A DNA stretch of 64,000 bases from Streptomyces sp. CG1 (GCF_041080625.1 NZ_CP163518.1:8239501-8303500); one strand, 5' to 3'; shown: positions 17,423 to 25,664, counted from the first letter of the stretch. Translations and numbers: made by a program. The notes: generated by a model from the letters alone, not told the origin.

Positions 17423-17659
17423 TCAGTCGGACGGCGTGATCTCGTGCGAGGAGGGGCCGCGTAGGTCGGTCCGGAATCCTCGGCCGAGCGGCTTCCAACT
17501 CTGGAACGTGGCTGGCCTCCAGCGAGGCCGGTCCGGCACGGAGGTGTCGTCGGGCGCGGGCAGGCTGCCCCGGCTCTTTCGGCTGCGGGCGGCGCGGACG
17601 CTGATGCCCAGGTGGGCGGCGACCTCCGGATACCCCCAGAGTTGCTGGTCGTCGGCCAT
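17423..17659 (-). CDS. Small helix-turn-helix (excisionase/AlpA-like) protein
   Basis: The 78-residue protein reads LWGYPEVAAHLGISVRAARSRKSRGSLPAPDD, an MerR/excisionase-type HTH in which a helix pair is followed by a short wing, then RWRPATFQSW as in AlpA-type DNA-binding proteins. It could act as an excisionase or a regulator of the element. The start is ATG 17659, with gaaggatgg about 10 bp upstream; an in-frame ATG at 17704 is less well placed. Confidence 0.7.
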   Translation of the reverse strand: MADDQQLWGYPEVAAHLGISVRAARSRKSRGSLPAPDDTSVPDRPRWRPATFQSWKPLGRGFRTDLRGPSSHEITPSD

Positions 17660-17773
17660 CGTGCGTGTCCATCCTTCTCGTTCGTCGGCGATGAGCGTAC
17701 GCAACGCGCGGCTGGGCGTACGGCAAGGCCGCCCCTTGCCTGATCGGCGCGGGGCGGCCTTCTGCGGTTTCGG

Positions 17774-18103
17774 TCAGACCTGGGCGAGGCGATTCGAGAG
17801 GTCGAGAGCGGCGGTCGCGACCGCGAGGGCGGCGCACAGGCCGAGCACCTCGTGGATGGTCGGGCGGACCAGGCGCGGCCAGTCGTCCGGGGCGGCAGGC
17901 CAGGAGGCGAGATGCACCTCGGTGGTGGCCAGGCCCAGGTGGGCGGTGACGTCCCAGCCTGCGGGGGAGGCTGGCTGCCAGTGAAGGCGAATGCGGCCAA
18001 GGGGGAGTCTCGGGGTTTCGACGGCGAGCCAGGTGACGTCGAGCGGGCCGTTGGGCAGGGCCGAGACGCGCTCGACCACCGCGCCGCGTACGTCGTTCGG
18101 CAT
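17774..18103 (-). CDS. Hypothetical protein
   Basis: The 109-residue product (MPNDVRGAVVERVSALPNG…) has LDVTWLAVETPRLPLGRIRLHW, a beta-rich start, and a C-terminal helix VLGLCAALAVATAALDLSNRLAQV. No family is recognised. The start is uncertain because the nearest good RBS (ggagg near 18150) is far upstream of the ATG at 18103. It belongs to the run of small minus-strand element genes. Confidence 0.5.
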   Translation of the reverse strand: MPNDVRGAVVERVSALPNGPLDVTWLAVETPRLPLGRIRLHWQPASPAGWDVTAHLGLATTEVHLASWPAAPDDWPRLVRPTIHEVLGLCAALAVATAALDLSNRLAQV

Positions 18104-18185
18104 GGGGCGTATGGCGAGGTTGTGCAGCGGAAAGAGGTGGGATCGCGACGAGATAGGAGCCTCCGGGATGTGTTGGTGGGACAGG

Positions 18186-18398
18186 TCAGGCCCAGGCGAG
18201 GGCGTTGCTGACCGCCGCCGGGAGGTAGTCCTCCTGGCCGTCGTCGGCGATGAACGCCTTGCCGTCCCGGACGATGACCTCCGCCCCCAGGTAGTGGGCG
18301 AAGGGGAAGTCAGGGTTGATGGCGAGGCGGATCGGCAGGTTGGGGTCAAGGTCCTGGAGCTGGCGGAGCAGGTGGCCGACGGTCAGGTAGTGGGGCAT
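18186..18398 (-). CDS. Small hypothetical protein
   Basis: The 70-residue acidic protein (MPHYLTVGHLLRQLQDLDPN…) has the look LPIRLAINPDFPFAHYLGAEVIV, typical of short plasmid-borne proteins of unknown role. The ATG at 18398 has ggagg 5-6 bp upstream, making the start firm. Confidence 0.65.
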   Translation of the reverse strand: MPHYLTVGHLLRQLQDLDPNLPIRLAINPDFPFAHYLGAEVIVRDGKAFIADDGQEDYLPAAVSNALAWA

Positions 18399-18448
18399 GG
18401 GAACCTCCGAGAGCGGTACGGGATGCAGAGGGTGCCGGTGGTGGAGCG

Positions 18449-18709
18449 TCAGGAACCGTCGGGGCGAGGCAGATCGCGAAGGACCTTCGGCCCCTGGGTG
18501 TGGCTGGCGAGGTGTCGTTTGCGGCTCTCGTTGACGTAGCCCTTGCCGGACTGCTTCATGTCCCAGTCCCCGCACGAGCAGATGGCCTGCGTGTACGCGC
18601 GTCCGGGGCAGTCGGGGTGGAGCGGCTTGCCGGAGCTGGTGTGCTTGTGGTCCGCCGGGCAGACCGTGCCGTCGGCGTGGTGGTTGGTGAGCGGGGCGCG
18701 GTGGGCCAT
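18449..18709 (-). CDS. Small putative zinc-binding protein
   Basis: The 86-residue protein has Cys and His residues in pairs (TVCPADHKH, HPDCPG, ICSCGDWD, RKRHLASH), suggesting one or two zinc sites, as in small plasmid zinc-finger proteins. It could bind nucleic acid. The ATG at 18709 is preceded by ggaagga about 6 bp upstream. Function is unknown. Confidence 0.62.
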   Translation of the reverse strand: MAHRAPLTNHHADGTVCPADHKHTSSGKPLHPDCPGRAYTQAICSCGDWDMKQSGKGYVNESRKRHLASHTQGPKVLRDLPRPDGS

Positions 18710-18742
18710 GGGGTCCTTCCGGGACAGGGATCGGTCGCGCGG

Positions 18743-19090
18743 TCAGCGGCTGGGCGTGGCGATGAGCGTGGCGAGGAAACCGGCAACGGCCTCGGAGGGG
18801 GTGTAGGGGCCGAACTCCTGGACCCACGGGTCGCCTTCGGTGGCCTGTACTCGGACCTGCCAGACGATGCCGCGCTTCCAGGCGGCGGTGTCTTCGGGGA
18901 GCCAGCCGACGTAGACACGGCCGTCCGGGCTCGTCGCGTGGACGTTGGCCTCCGGGGTGTCGACGATTGCCCAGCCGAGGGCGTCGAGGAGGTCGAGCAC
19001 CGGCCCCGCGCAATGGTCGGAGGAGAGCCAGCGACGGTCTTCCATGGCCGAGGGGAAGACGGCGGGCAGGAGGGTGGCGGAGGAGTTCAC
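18743..19090 (-). CDS. DUF317 domain protein
   Basis: The 115-residue protein fits the actinobacterial DUF317 pattern: GPVLDLLDALGWAIVDTPEANVHATSPDGR, then VYVGWLPED, WQVRVQATEGDPWVQEFGPYTPSEAVAGFLATL. DUF317 proteins occur in Streptomyces plasmids and integrative elements; their role is unknown. The GTG at 19090 is chosen because agggac lies upstream; ATG 19045 would shorten it by 15 residues. A two-domain relative is at 20141-21085. Confidence 0.72.
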   Translation of the reverse strand: MNSSATLLPAVFPSAMEDRRWLSSDHCAGPVLDLLDALGWAIVDTPEANVHATSPDGRVYVGWLPEDTAAWKRGIVWQVRVQATEGDPWVQEFGPYTPSEAVAGFLATLIATPSR

Positions 19091-19191
19091 GGTTGGACGG
19101 TCCCTTCGTTGACCTGCGGCTTTTCCCAACACCCGTACGTTGACATGCGGTGTGCCGAAGTGCGTAGTCCTTCCCCGGGGACCGACGTCTG

Positions 19192-19230
19192 CCGTGGGCG
19201 AACTGGCGGCCGTCAGCAGATAGCCCACGG
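19192..19230. promoter_or_regulatory. Inverted repeat between divergent small genes
   Basis: CCGTGGGC (19192-19199) and GCCCACGG (19223-19230) form an 8-bp inverted repeat in the 219-bp gap between the divergent genes starting at 19090 (minus) and 19310 (plus). An operator is possible; the support is weak. Confidence 0.3.
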
Positions 19231-19309
19231 CCCGGGAATGGATCGGCGGACGCGGTTGTCCTAAGTGGGTTGCGGCAACGGGCCGCAGAGGACCGAAGGG
19301 GGAGCAGGG

Positions 19310-19576
19310 ATGGCGGAGCCGAACAGACACTGGGACGGAGCCGGGCTGGAGCGCAAGATCCGCGCTGCCGGGCGGCCGTGGACGGTGGGCGACATCGCGA
19401 TGGTCGCCGACGGCCAATGGGCTGTCGGTGCGCAGTCCGACGGGCGGTGGGACGAGGGGCCGGCGGTGGAGGGCCGGATCGCGGACCGGCGTCGCGTCGA
19501 GTTGACGGTGGAGGAGCTGGCCCGCGCGGTGGGCTCCCGCATCGGGGATGCCCACCGCGACGACGACCTCACCTGA
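19310..19576 (+). CDS. Small hypothetical protein, plus strand inside the transfer region
   Basis: The 88-residue protein (MAEPNRHWDGAGLERKIRAAG…) contains RPWTVGDIAMVADGQWAVGA and a C-terminal helix VEELARAVGSRIGDAHRDDD. No family is recognised. The RBS aaggggg lies 7-8 bp before the ATG. It is the only plus-strand gene inside the minus-strand block and converges on the gene ending at 19581. Confidence 0.6.
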   Translation: MAEPNRHWDGAGLERKIRAAGRPWTVGDIAMVADGQWAVGAQSDGRWDEGPAVEGRIADRRRVELTVEELARAVGSRIGDAHRDDDLT

Positions 19577-19580
19577 CCGG

Positions 19581-20069
19581 TCAGCGGTGCGGCCCCAGTC
19601 CGGCCACCGACGGGCCGACAGCGGCCGAAGGAGCGGGTTGATCGGGCGACTGGCCCAGGGGGTGTGGAGCGTGCCCGGAGCGGGCGACAGCGGCCTGGGC
19701 CAGCCGGACTGCTGGGGCCCGGTCCGCGGTGGCGGCGGCTTCACGTGCTTCGATCACGTGGTTGATGGCCTGCAGGGAAGTACGGCTCTCCGCTTGAGCG
19801 ACGCGAAGGTCCGCCGCTGAGTTGGTGATCCGTTCCAGGTCGTAGAAGGCCGGCACGTGGCCGGGCCGGGTAAGGGCGTGCAGACGGTCCTGGTGCACGG
19901 CCACGGCATTGTCGGTGATGACCAAGGCCGAGCGGATGTGCATGGCTGACCGCAGGAGTGGGTCGTCGCTGGGGCGGCGGACCGCGAGGGATTCCAGGGC
20001 CTCGATGGGGCGGCCCCAGGCTTTCTCGATCATGGCTGTGGCCTGGTCGAGTGCGGTGGCGTCGGGCAT
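19581..20069 (-). CDS. Hypothetical transfer-operon protein with the shared C-terminal module
   Basis: The 162-residue protein is helical over its first 115 residues (TALDQATAMIEKAWGRPIEALE…) with no recognised domain. The tail reads VRLAQAAVARSGHAPHPLG, then Pro/Ala/Ser-rich sequence ending GLGPHR. This is the tail organisation found in at least 13 other proteins of this strand (AA-x-x-RS-like core, disordered linker, basic end). Start at ATG 20069. Confidence 0.62.
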   Translation of the reverse strand: MPDATALDQATAMIEKAWGRPIEALESLAVRRPSDDPLLRSAMHIRSALVITDNAVAVHQDRLHALTRPGHVPAFYDLERITNSAADLRVAQAESRTSLQAINHVIEAREAAATADRAPAVRLAQAAVARSGHAPHPLGQSPDQPAPSAAVGPSVAGLGPHR

Positions 20070-20140
20070 GGGCGAACTCCTGGCATTCGGAGATGGTGCT
20101 TTGGACGGAGGTGATGTTCCGGAAGGGCCTGAGCCGGGGG

Positions 20141-21085
20141 TCAGCGGCTACGGCGTGGGGTCGTCGGGCTGGCCGGCGGCCTGGCTCCGAGAGCGGGCGC
20201 GGGATTGCTCGACCGGTTCTGTGGCGAAGTCGCCGTGCGGCCGCGGGCGGCCATGACCCGGAGGTCGGCGGCTGTCTGTGGGAAACGTGTGGCGCGTTGG
20301 ACGGCCTGAGTGACCGCAGTGCGGCGCACGTCGAGCGGGGTGGGAGCCCGAGGCACCTGGGGGGCGGGCGGGCCGACGGGGGTGATCGTGACCAGGTTCT
20401 CCATCTTGCGGTCGAGTTGGTGCCGCTCACGCATCACCGGGGCTGGATCGGTCATGGCGGCTGCCGTCGCGGCGATCAGGTGGGACGGGGTGCGGGCTGT
20501 GAAGACTGCCTCCGCGCGCGTGCCCCAGCCCGGTGGACCGGCCCACAGCGTGACGGTTTCGTCGTCCCAATCGGAGAGACGGTTGTCGATCAGGACGCCT
20601 GCTTGTCCGTCAGGGGCGATGATCTCGACGGTGCCGCGCTCGGCCCCGCCGTCGCGGGTCCAGCCGGCATCGGTCAGTGGCCGGACGGCGTCGGCCCAGT
20701 ACAACGATGGGCTGGCCAGAAAGCGCCCGTTGCTCTCGTAGGCTTCGGCTTCGGCGTAGTCGTGGGCCAGAGCGGTGGTGAGACCGGCGACGATCTCGGC
20801 CGGGGTGACGTGGTTAAAGGTTGCCGTCCAGCGGGGTGCGGCGACAGCGTCCTCGGCTGCGGTGATCTTCCACAGCTCGAAGTCGTCGCCGAACCAGCCG
20901 ATACGAATCCTCTGGTCGGGCGAGGTAACAAGGAGCTGGCAGGGGCTCTCGTCGAGGTAGTGGTGGGGCCAGTGGGCGACGGGGGCGAAGCCGGCGTCTC
21001 CGGTCCCGTTGGAGCCGGCCAGGTACATGGGGCTGACCAGTACCTCTTGGTAGGGATGCTGGTCGTAGGGCTGATGGGTGCTCAT
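20141..21085 (-). CDS. Two-domain DUF317 protein
   Basis: The 314-residue protein has two DUF317-like units. In the first, VSPMYLAGSNGTGDAG leads to LLVTSPDQRIRIGWFGD and WTATFNHVTPAEIVAGLTTAL; in the second, DAGWTRDGG leads to VEIIAPDGQAGVLI and AVFTARTPSHLIAATAAAM. A basic helical segment and a disordered tail ending PTTPRRSR follow, related to the shared C-terminal module. The ATG at 21085 has no strong RBS. A long hairpin lies upstream (21117-21163), so its mRNA level may be set separately. Confidence 0.72.
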   Translation of the reverse strand: MSTHQPYDQHPYQEVLVSPMYLAGSNGTGDAGFAPVAHWPHHYLDESPCQLLVTSPDQRIRIGWFGDDFELWKITAAEDAVAAPRWTATFNHVTPAEIVAGLTTALAHDYAEAEAYESNGRFLASPSLYWADAVRPLTDAGWTRDGGAERGTVEIIAPDGQAGVLIDNRLSDWDDETVTLWAGPPGWGTRAEAVFTARTPSHLIAATAAAMTDPAPVMRERHQLDRKMENLVTITPVGPPAPQVPRAPTPLDVRRTAVTQAVQRATRFPQTAADLRVMAARGRTATSPQNRSSNPAPALGARPPASPTTPRRSR

Positions 21086-21116
21086 AGTCGGGGCTCCGAG
21101 CGCGTAGGAGGGGAAC

Positions 21117-21163
21117 GCGCCCGCGTGCGCAGCGGAACAGGCTGCTCGACTGCACGCGGGCGC
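21117..21163 (-). terminator. Long hairpin between the HxlR-like gene and the DUF317 gene
   Basis: GCGCCCGCGTGC (21117-21128) pairs perfectly with GCACGCGGGCGC (21152-21163), and the loop contains a second stem GCAGC/GCTGC. It lies in the 121-bp gap after the gene ending at 21207 and probably terminates or attenuates the operon here. Confidence 0.65.
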
Positions 21164-21206
21164 CGTGGCGATGGGGAGATGCGGCTGGCTCTCGCTGCCA
21201 CCCGGA

Positions 21207-22049
21207 TCACCGGCCCCGGGAGGGGGCTGACTGGGCGGTGACGGTCGCCGGCACCCGCGGTTGCGGCTGTGGTGCGTGGCTGAACAGGGCGCTCGGCGCC
21301 GCGGTGCTCCGGCGCAGGGCCGCTGCGGTTCGGATGTCGTCCGACCCCAGCGGGACGCCGATGTGTGTCCGGAAGGCCGCCGTGACAGAGGCCGGGGGTA
21401 CCGAGTGCCTACGCGTGGAGACGGGGCTACTCCAGTGCTCGACGGCCGCGTAGACGGGGCCCAGCGCCCGCCCGGCGTCGGTCAGGACGTAGGGGTCACC
21501 GTGGCGCGGTCCGGTACGGGCGACCAGGCCATCGGCCTGAAGCCGGTTGAGGCGCTGCCGCGTGAAGCCGTTGTCCAGGCCAGCCTCCTCGGCGATGTGG
21601 ACGAACCGCATGGAACCGCCCGCGTCGAGGACCTGGATCACGGCGGTGGAATGCCGCAGGTGCAGACGCCGCACGGCGTCCTCGACGCGCTCGGCACCGG
21701 CCACGTTGCCGAGCGGCAGGTTGGTCTGGGACCAGTCGGAAAGGGCACGGTGCACCCGGGACAGTGATGCGCCGAAGGCGCTGAGCTGGTACGGAGCCCC
21801 GTGGCGGTTGTCTGCTCGGGTGACCAGCCCGTCGGCGTGCATCTGGGCCAGCCGCTTGCCGACGAGCTGCTCGCTGACGAAGGGGAGCCTGGCGGCGACG
21901 TCACGCACACGCATGGGGCGGCTCTGCTGTGCCAGGGTCTGCGCCGACCAGGTGGTCCACTTCGGTGCTATCAGAGAGAGCGCGTCCTCGACACGCTGGG
22001 CATCGACCGCGCCGATCGACGCCGCGGAGGGGGGTACGGGAGTGGACAT
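21207..22049 (-). CDS. Duplicated HxlR-like winged-helix DNA-binding protein
   Basis: The 280-residue protein carries two consecutive winged-helix units. The first has APKWTTWSAQTL, MRVRDVAARLPFVSEQLVGKRLAQM and HADGLVTRADNRHGAPYQLSA; the second has MRFVHIAEEAGLDNGFTRQRLNRL and QADGLVARTGPRHGDPYVLTD. Both match the HxlR pattern but lack its usual cysteine. The tail is the shared module (DIRTAAALRRSTAAPS, ending SAPSRGR). It is probably a regulator of the element; a single chain with two HxlR folds may bind as a pseudo-dimer. ATG at 22049. Confidence 0.72.
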   Translation of the reverse strand: MSTPVPPSAASIGAVDAQRVEDALSLIAPKWTTWSAQTLAQQSRPMRVRDVAARLPFVSEQLVGKRLAQMHADGLVTRADNRHGAPYQLSAFGASLSRVHRALSDWSQTNLPLGNVAGAERVEDAVRRLHLRHSTAVIQVLDAGGSMRFVHIAEEAGLDNGFTRQRLNRLQADGLVARTGPRHGDPYVLTDAGRALGPVYAAVEHWSSPVSTRRHSVPPASVTAAFRTHIGVPLGSDDIRTAAALRRSTAAPSALFSHAPQPQPRVPATVTAQSAPSRGR

Positions 22050-22105
22050 GGGACGAACTCCGTTAAGGGAAGGGGAGTTGCCAGATATGTGGTGAGACCT
22101 AGCGG

Positions 22106-22648
22106 TTAGTGGGAAGCACGCTCAGCTCGGAGCCTCTGGAGCACCACGCCGAGGCGCCCGTTGCTGACGTGGATGCCGCGGTCGCGCAGGCCCCGGCGCA
22201 GTGCCTCGCGGTTGAGGCGGTGCAGGCCGGCGGCGACCTCGCGGGCGATAGCCAGCAGGTCCTCGTCAACAGGAGCATGGGCCACTCGATGGGCCGAGGG
22301 TCGCTGCGCGGAAGGGCGGTCCAGCAGGAGGCGGACATCCAGCAGGTCCCAAACCGCCTCCGCCTCGGCCTGCTCCTGGCGTTCGAGGTCGACGACTTCG
22401 GCCGCGCAAAGCAGCACGAGATCGTCGAGGACATGCTCGCCGGAACGGCATCGTTGCCAGGCCGCGTCGAGGTTGCGACGGGCAGAACGGGCATCGGCGT
22501 CGGTCTGGGCGAGGCCGCCGAGCCGTCGCAGCAGGATGGGCAGGACAGTGTCGTCGGAGCGGCCAGAGGCGTTGCCGCGCTGCAGTTCCTCCAGCGTGCG
22601 GCCGTACCGGTGCTCGACTAGGCGGCGGGTGTAGATCGCGGTGGACAT
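22106..22648 (-). CDS. Hypothetical helical protein
   Basis: The 180-residue, highly charged helical protein contains VEHRYGRTLEELQRGN, AEVVDLERQEQAEAEAVWDLLDV and LNREALRRGLRDRGIHVSNGRLGVVLQRL; the last part resembles a DNA-binding recognition segment. No family is recognised. Unlike its neighbours it lacks the shared C-terminal module. ATG at 22648 with gaaggga upstream. Confidence 0.6.
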   Translation of the reverse strand: MSTAIYTRRLVEHRYGRTLEELQRGNASGRSDDTVLPILLRRLGGLAQTDADARSARRNLDAAWQRCRSGEHVLDDLVLLCAAEVVDLERQEQAEAEAVWDLLDVRLLLDRPSAQRPSAHRVAHAPVDEDLLAIAREVAAGLHRLNREALRRGLRDRGIHVSNGRLGVVLQRLRAERASH

Positions 22649-22669
22649 GGGGGCGTCCCTTCTAGGGGA

Positions 22670-23086
22670 TCAGCGGGAACGGGAAGGCTTGGTGGCCGCG
22701 CTTGTTGCGGGTGCGACAGCTGGATCGGCGGCGGCGCTGGAGATAGCAGCAGAGTTGCTGCGGCTGAGGGCGGCGGATACGCGAGGCGTGGCCGTACGCG
22801 CCTCTCGAAGTGCCGCCTCACCCTGCGCCGTGAGCGAGAGGAGCTGTCCAGGCCGGTACAGTCCCTCGCTGGTGTCCTGGTCCAGTAGCCCGTCGGCGAC
22901 CAGCCGCTGCACGGTTTCGGGCCAGACCTCCGGATTGGGGCGCTGGCCCCGCCCGTCGGAGAGATAGATGTAGCCGTAGACACCGCTCTGGTGGAATCGC
23001 AGTCCGCCGGCCTCGACGGCTTGGAGGGCCCCGAGCTGGCGATCACCCGATACGGCCCAGTCATCGTCCCGGTCGTGGGGATTCAT
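22670..23086 (-). CDS. Hypothetical protein with the shared C-terminal module
   Basis: The 138-residue protein has a compact N-terminal domain (GALQAVEAGGLRFHQSG, WPETVQRLVADGLLDQD, LLSLTAQGEAALREAR) resembling a winged-helix effector or regulator. It ends with TPRVSAALSRSNSAA and a Ser/Ala-rich linker finishing TKPSRSR, the shared tail. Its ATG overlaps the stop of the 23083-23751 gene (4 bp), so the two are translationally coupled. Confidence 0.62.
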   Translation of the reverse strand: MNPHDRDDDWAVSGDRQLGALQAVEAGGLRFHQSGVYGYIYLSDGRGQRPNPEVWPETVQRLVADGLLDQDTSEGLYRPGQLLSLTAQGEAALREARTATPRVSAALSRSNSAAISSAAADPAVAPATSAATKPSRSR

Positions 23087-23751
23087 CCGGTTGCCTCCAT
23101 CCGGGCGAGCAGCGAACGGACCAGAGTGGGCAGACTGTCGGGGCCGTCGCCGATCCGCACGCGGTCGGTCGCTTCGCTGAGGACGTAAGCGGCGTCTTCG
23201 AGGAGTCCGCTGGAGATCTCCATGCAGGCGTCGGTGATCCGGGAGGCTGCGAGCAGGGACTCGGAGAGCGCCTCGACGTAGTCGCCCGGCGCGAGACCGG
23301 CGGCCTCGGCCGCGGTACGGATCGCCGCCAACTCCAGTGCGCTGAAGGCGAAGTCGAACTCGCTGTCCTCCTCCACGCCAGCGGGCCCGGCGAAGGCCGG
23401 GTCCGGCGGTTCCGTGGGGATGCCCACGCGCGTGCAGATTTGGTCAACTGAGCTGGTCAGTTCGGCGAGGGATTCGGTGAGCCAGCCCAGTGCGGAGGCG
23501 TGGGAGGCCAGGGCGAAGAGACCTGCTGGCGTCGCGGGGAGCGGCTCGGCGGCCACGAACCCTTCGAGCCGGTCGTTCAGCTCGCAGACCACCCGGGGTC
23601 CGGCGGACAGCGCACCGAGCACGGGGTGTAGGTAGGACCGACTGGCGGACGTCGGGTACTCGGCGGTGAGGATCCCGGAGACGCTCTGCGCGGCATCGGA
23701 GAGAAGGCTCGCGAGTTCGGCACGGGCTAGAGGGGCGCGGTTGGTGGTCAT
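23083..23751 (-). CDS. Hypothetical helical protein
   Basis: The 222-residue, almost all-alpha protein (LARAELASLLSDAAQSVSG…, GLFALASHASALGWLTESLA, LELAAIRTAAEAAGLAPGDY) has no recognised domain and no shared tail. Its ATG overlaps the stop of the RelE-like gene upstream (ATGA) and its stop overlaps the following gene, placing it in a tightly coupled run. Confidence 0.62.
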   Translation of the reverse strand: MTTNRAPLARAELASLLSDAAQSVSGILTAEYPTSASRSYLHPVLGALSAGPRVVCELNDRLEGFVAAEPLPATPAGLFALASHASALGWLTESLAELTSSVDQICTRVGIPTEPPDPAFAGPAGVEEDSEFDFAFSALELAAIRTAAEAAGLAPGDYVEALSESLLAASRITDACMEISSGLLEDAAYVLSEATDRVRIGDGPDSLPTLVRSLLARMEATG

Positions 23752-24224
23752 CGCTGGGGAGCCTTTCGGGAAGCGGTGGCATTGGGTTGGGCTGCTGTTG
23801 GAGGGGTTGCCGGGGCCGCCGTCGGCTGGTCGACCGCGCGGGGAGAACGGGATCGCGCGGCCTGCACGCGCGCCTCGGTGGCAGAGGCGGTCTCGGTGTC
23901 CTGGTGGGGGACGGTGCGGAGGTGGGCCGAGCGGTAGACCGCGTAGTCCTTCCGGCTGCCAGCGGCGACGAGATAGATCTCGCGCTTGTGGTTCGAGGTG
24001 GGCGGGGCCGGGCGGAACTGGATGACCATCCGGTAGGAGACGGACGGGTCGACGTAGACCTTGTGGAAGCCCGCGAGGCGGCCTTTCAGCGGCAGGCAGT
24101 CGTCGCTTCCGTGGACCAGGTTCTGTAGCTCCAGTAGCGCCAAGTCGCGTATTTCGTCAGGGAGTTCCCGCAGATCCGCGATGGCGTCCGGGTGTGCGGC
24201 GAAGGCGAAGCGGGCGCGGCTCAC
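23748..24224 (-). CDS. RelE/ParE-like fold protein with the shared C-terminal module
   Basis: The first 95 residues read like a RelE/ParE toxin: AHPDAIADLRELPDEIRDLALLELQNL, CLPLKGRLAGFHKVYVD, SYRMVIQF and IYLVAAGSRKDYAVYRSA. No antitoxin-like gene is adjacent; the neighbours overlap it by 4 bp on both sides and are much longer unknown proteins. The tail ARVQAARSRSPRA…KAPQR is the shared module. A toxin fold carrying a possible export tag would be an attractive candidate for delivery into recipients, but catalytic residues cannot be assigned by eye. Confidence 0.65.
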   Translation of the reverse strand: MSRARFAFAAHPDAIADLRELPDEIRDLALLELQNLVHGSDDCLPLKGRLAGFHKVYVDPSVSYRMVIQFRPAPPTSNHKREIYLVAAGSRKDYAVYRSAHLRTVPHQDTETASATEARVQAARSRSPRAVDQPTAAPATPPTAAQPNATASRKAPQR

Positions 24225-24988
24225 AGCGACCTCCCCCGGTTCGGTCGCTGGGCCGTGCCCGCCGACGGCGCGGGGAAGGTATCGGGGCCGGCCTTCGGTA
24301 TCGCGGAGGCACCGGCCGACCGGTAGAGCGCAGCGCGTGCCAGTCGGGAGGCAGCCTCACCGCGGCAATCCGGCGGCTGCGGCAACGGATTGCTGCGGTC
24401 GTCCAGCCATTGCCGAGCGGCGGCCTCGTCGGCGAAGGCGCCCTCGCGGATTGTGTAGGTGTGGGCCTCATGGTTGCCCTCTTCGAGGAAGACGCGAATC
24501 GGTGCCTGTGAGGCGCTGGAGTCGCGGGTCAACGTCCACGTCTCACACGGGTCGAAGTCCGAGGTCCAACTGCCGATGACCCCGTACCGAGCACCCGACC
24601 CCCGGATCTGCTGGTCCAGCCAGAGAGTGAGATCGTCGGTGGGCTCCATGAAGCCCCCGCGGACCTGGGCGATCCGATCGGGCGGACAGCCGTGCTCGAT
24701 CAGCCAGTTCTGAGCGAAGGACACGATGGAGTGATAGGTCGACTCGAACGTGAAGGTGTTCTGGTTGAGGTCCCGTGCGACCTTGATCGCGACTATCTGC
24801 GGTGCGCCGGGCACGCCCAAGGTAGCTGACCTGTCGTGGGCGACGACGAAGCTGTGCGAGCCGTTGGGGGTGGTGTGATGCTCGGCCAGGACGGTGAGGT
24901 CACCGGCCCAGAACCGCTGCTCCGCGTACTCGGAGTCCGCGTCGGCGGGCTCGAAGTCATCGAGACGGAAGTCGAGTTCGTTACTCAT
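24221..24988 (-). CDS. Hypothetical protein (DUF317-like context) with the shared C-terminal module
   Basis: The 255-residue protein starts MSNELDFRLDDFEPADAD and has a mixed alpha/beta body (TVLAEHHTTPNGSHSFVVAHD, IVSFAQNWLIEHGCPPD, YGVIGSWTSDFDPCETWTL, EAAARQWLDDRSNP). The tail is SRLARAALYRSAG, a linker and an RPNRGRSL end. I do not recognise the family. It overlaps both neighbours by 4 bp. Confidence 0.6.
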   Translation of the reverse strand: MSNELDFRLDDFEPADADSEYAEQRFWAGDLTVLAEHHTTPNGSHSFVVAHDRSATLGVPGAPQIVAIKVARDLNQNTFTFESTYHSIVSFAQNWLIEHGCPPDRIAQVRGGFMEPTDDLTLWLDQQIRGSGARYGVIGSWTSDFDPCETWTLTRDSSASQAPIRVFLEEGNHEAHTYTIREGAFADEAAARQWLDDRSNPLPQPPDCRGEAASRLARAALYRSAGASAIPKAGPDTFPAPSAGTAQRPNRGRSL

Positions 24989-25590
24989 GCCGCCAGCCCC
25001 AACTGCTCGGGCGCCGGGGTGGCCAGAACGCGATGGTTGGGCCGGGTCGGGCTCGTCGTGCACGCGGCGAAGGGGCCGTCGGGAGCACGGAGATGCACCA
25101 GCGCCTGGTCCAAGTGGTCGCGGTGCCACGTCGAAGGACCGGACAGGCCGGCCTCGGCGTCGGTGAGCTGCTGCCACGCGAGCCAGAGGGCGTGCAGCCG
25201 GGCGACGGCCTCGGGGTGTTCGTGCCACTGCGCGCACCACGGGCGAGTCGTGCTGATCTCTCGGCCATACACCGGGAGGAATAGGTAATTCACCCAGTCG
25301 CTGAGTGCGGCCAGTTCGACGGCGTACGCCTCGCCGCCCAAGGCGAGGATGAACACCGAGGTGGGGCCATCTGCCTGCGCGGAGTCTGCTGCCTTTTCTG
25401 CCGGAACGTCGCCAGTTGTCCGTGCCGCAGCGGGCACGGGAGCGGGCTCGGAGCCCAGGCGGTCGAGGATGACGCCGTGCTGCCTGACCTCGGCCATGGT
25501 CTTGGCGAGGGTGCTGGCGAGGTCGTCGAGGTCCCCGTCGGGGACCCGGAAGGGCTCGGGGTCGGGGGCGGTCTTGCTGGTGTCGGACAT
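24985..25590 (-). CDS. DUF4913 domain protein
   Basis: The 201-residue protein has an N-terminal disordered region and then LAALSDWVNYLFLPVYGREISTTRPWCAQWHEHPEAVARLHALWLAWQQL, the signature of DUF4913, found in Streptomyces plasmids beside transfer genes. GPSTWHRDHLDQALVHLRAPDGPFAAC completes the domain. Function is unknown. I chose ATG 25590 (MSDTSK) over 25605 because ggagc lies just upstream of neither and family members usually begin just before the acidic stretch; the start is uncertain by five residues. Confidence 0.75.
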   Translation of the reverse strand: MSDTSKTAPDPEPFRVPDGDLDDLASTLAKTMAEVRQHGVILDRLGSEPAPVPAAARTTGDVPAEKAADSAQADGPTSVFILALGGEAYAVELAALSDWVNYLFLPVYGREISTTRPWCAQWHEHPEAVARLHALWLAWQQLTDAEAGLSGPSTWHRDHLDQALVHLRAPDGPFAACTTSPTRPNHRVLATPAPEQLGLAA

Positions 25591-25628
25591 GGGGGCGTGC
25601 TCCATCTGTGGGACGGCGACATGGGGAA

Positions 25629-25664
25629 GAGGATCCGGAGAAACCGCGATTTGGTCCGGCCGGG
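25629..25664. repeat. 36-bp repeat, copy 1
   Basis: GAGGATCCGGAGAA (25629 onward) continuing CCGCGATTTGG and CCGGCCGG recurs with about four mismatches at 35516-35551. This copy is non-coding, between the broken methyltransferase gene and the DUF4913 gene. Confidence 0.6.
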
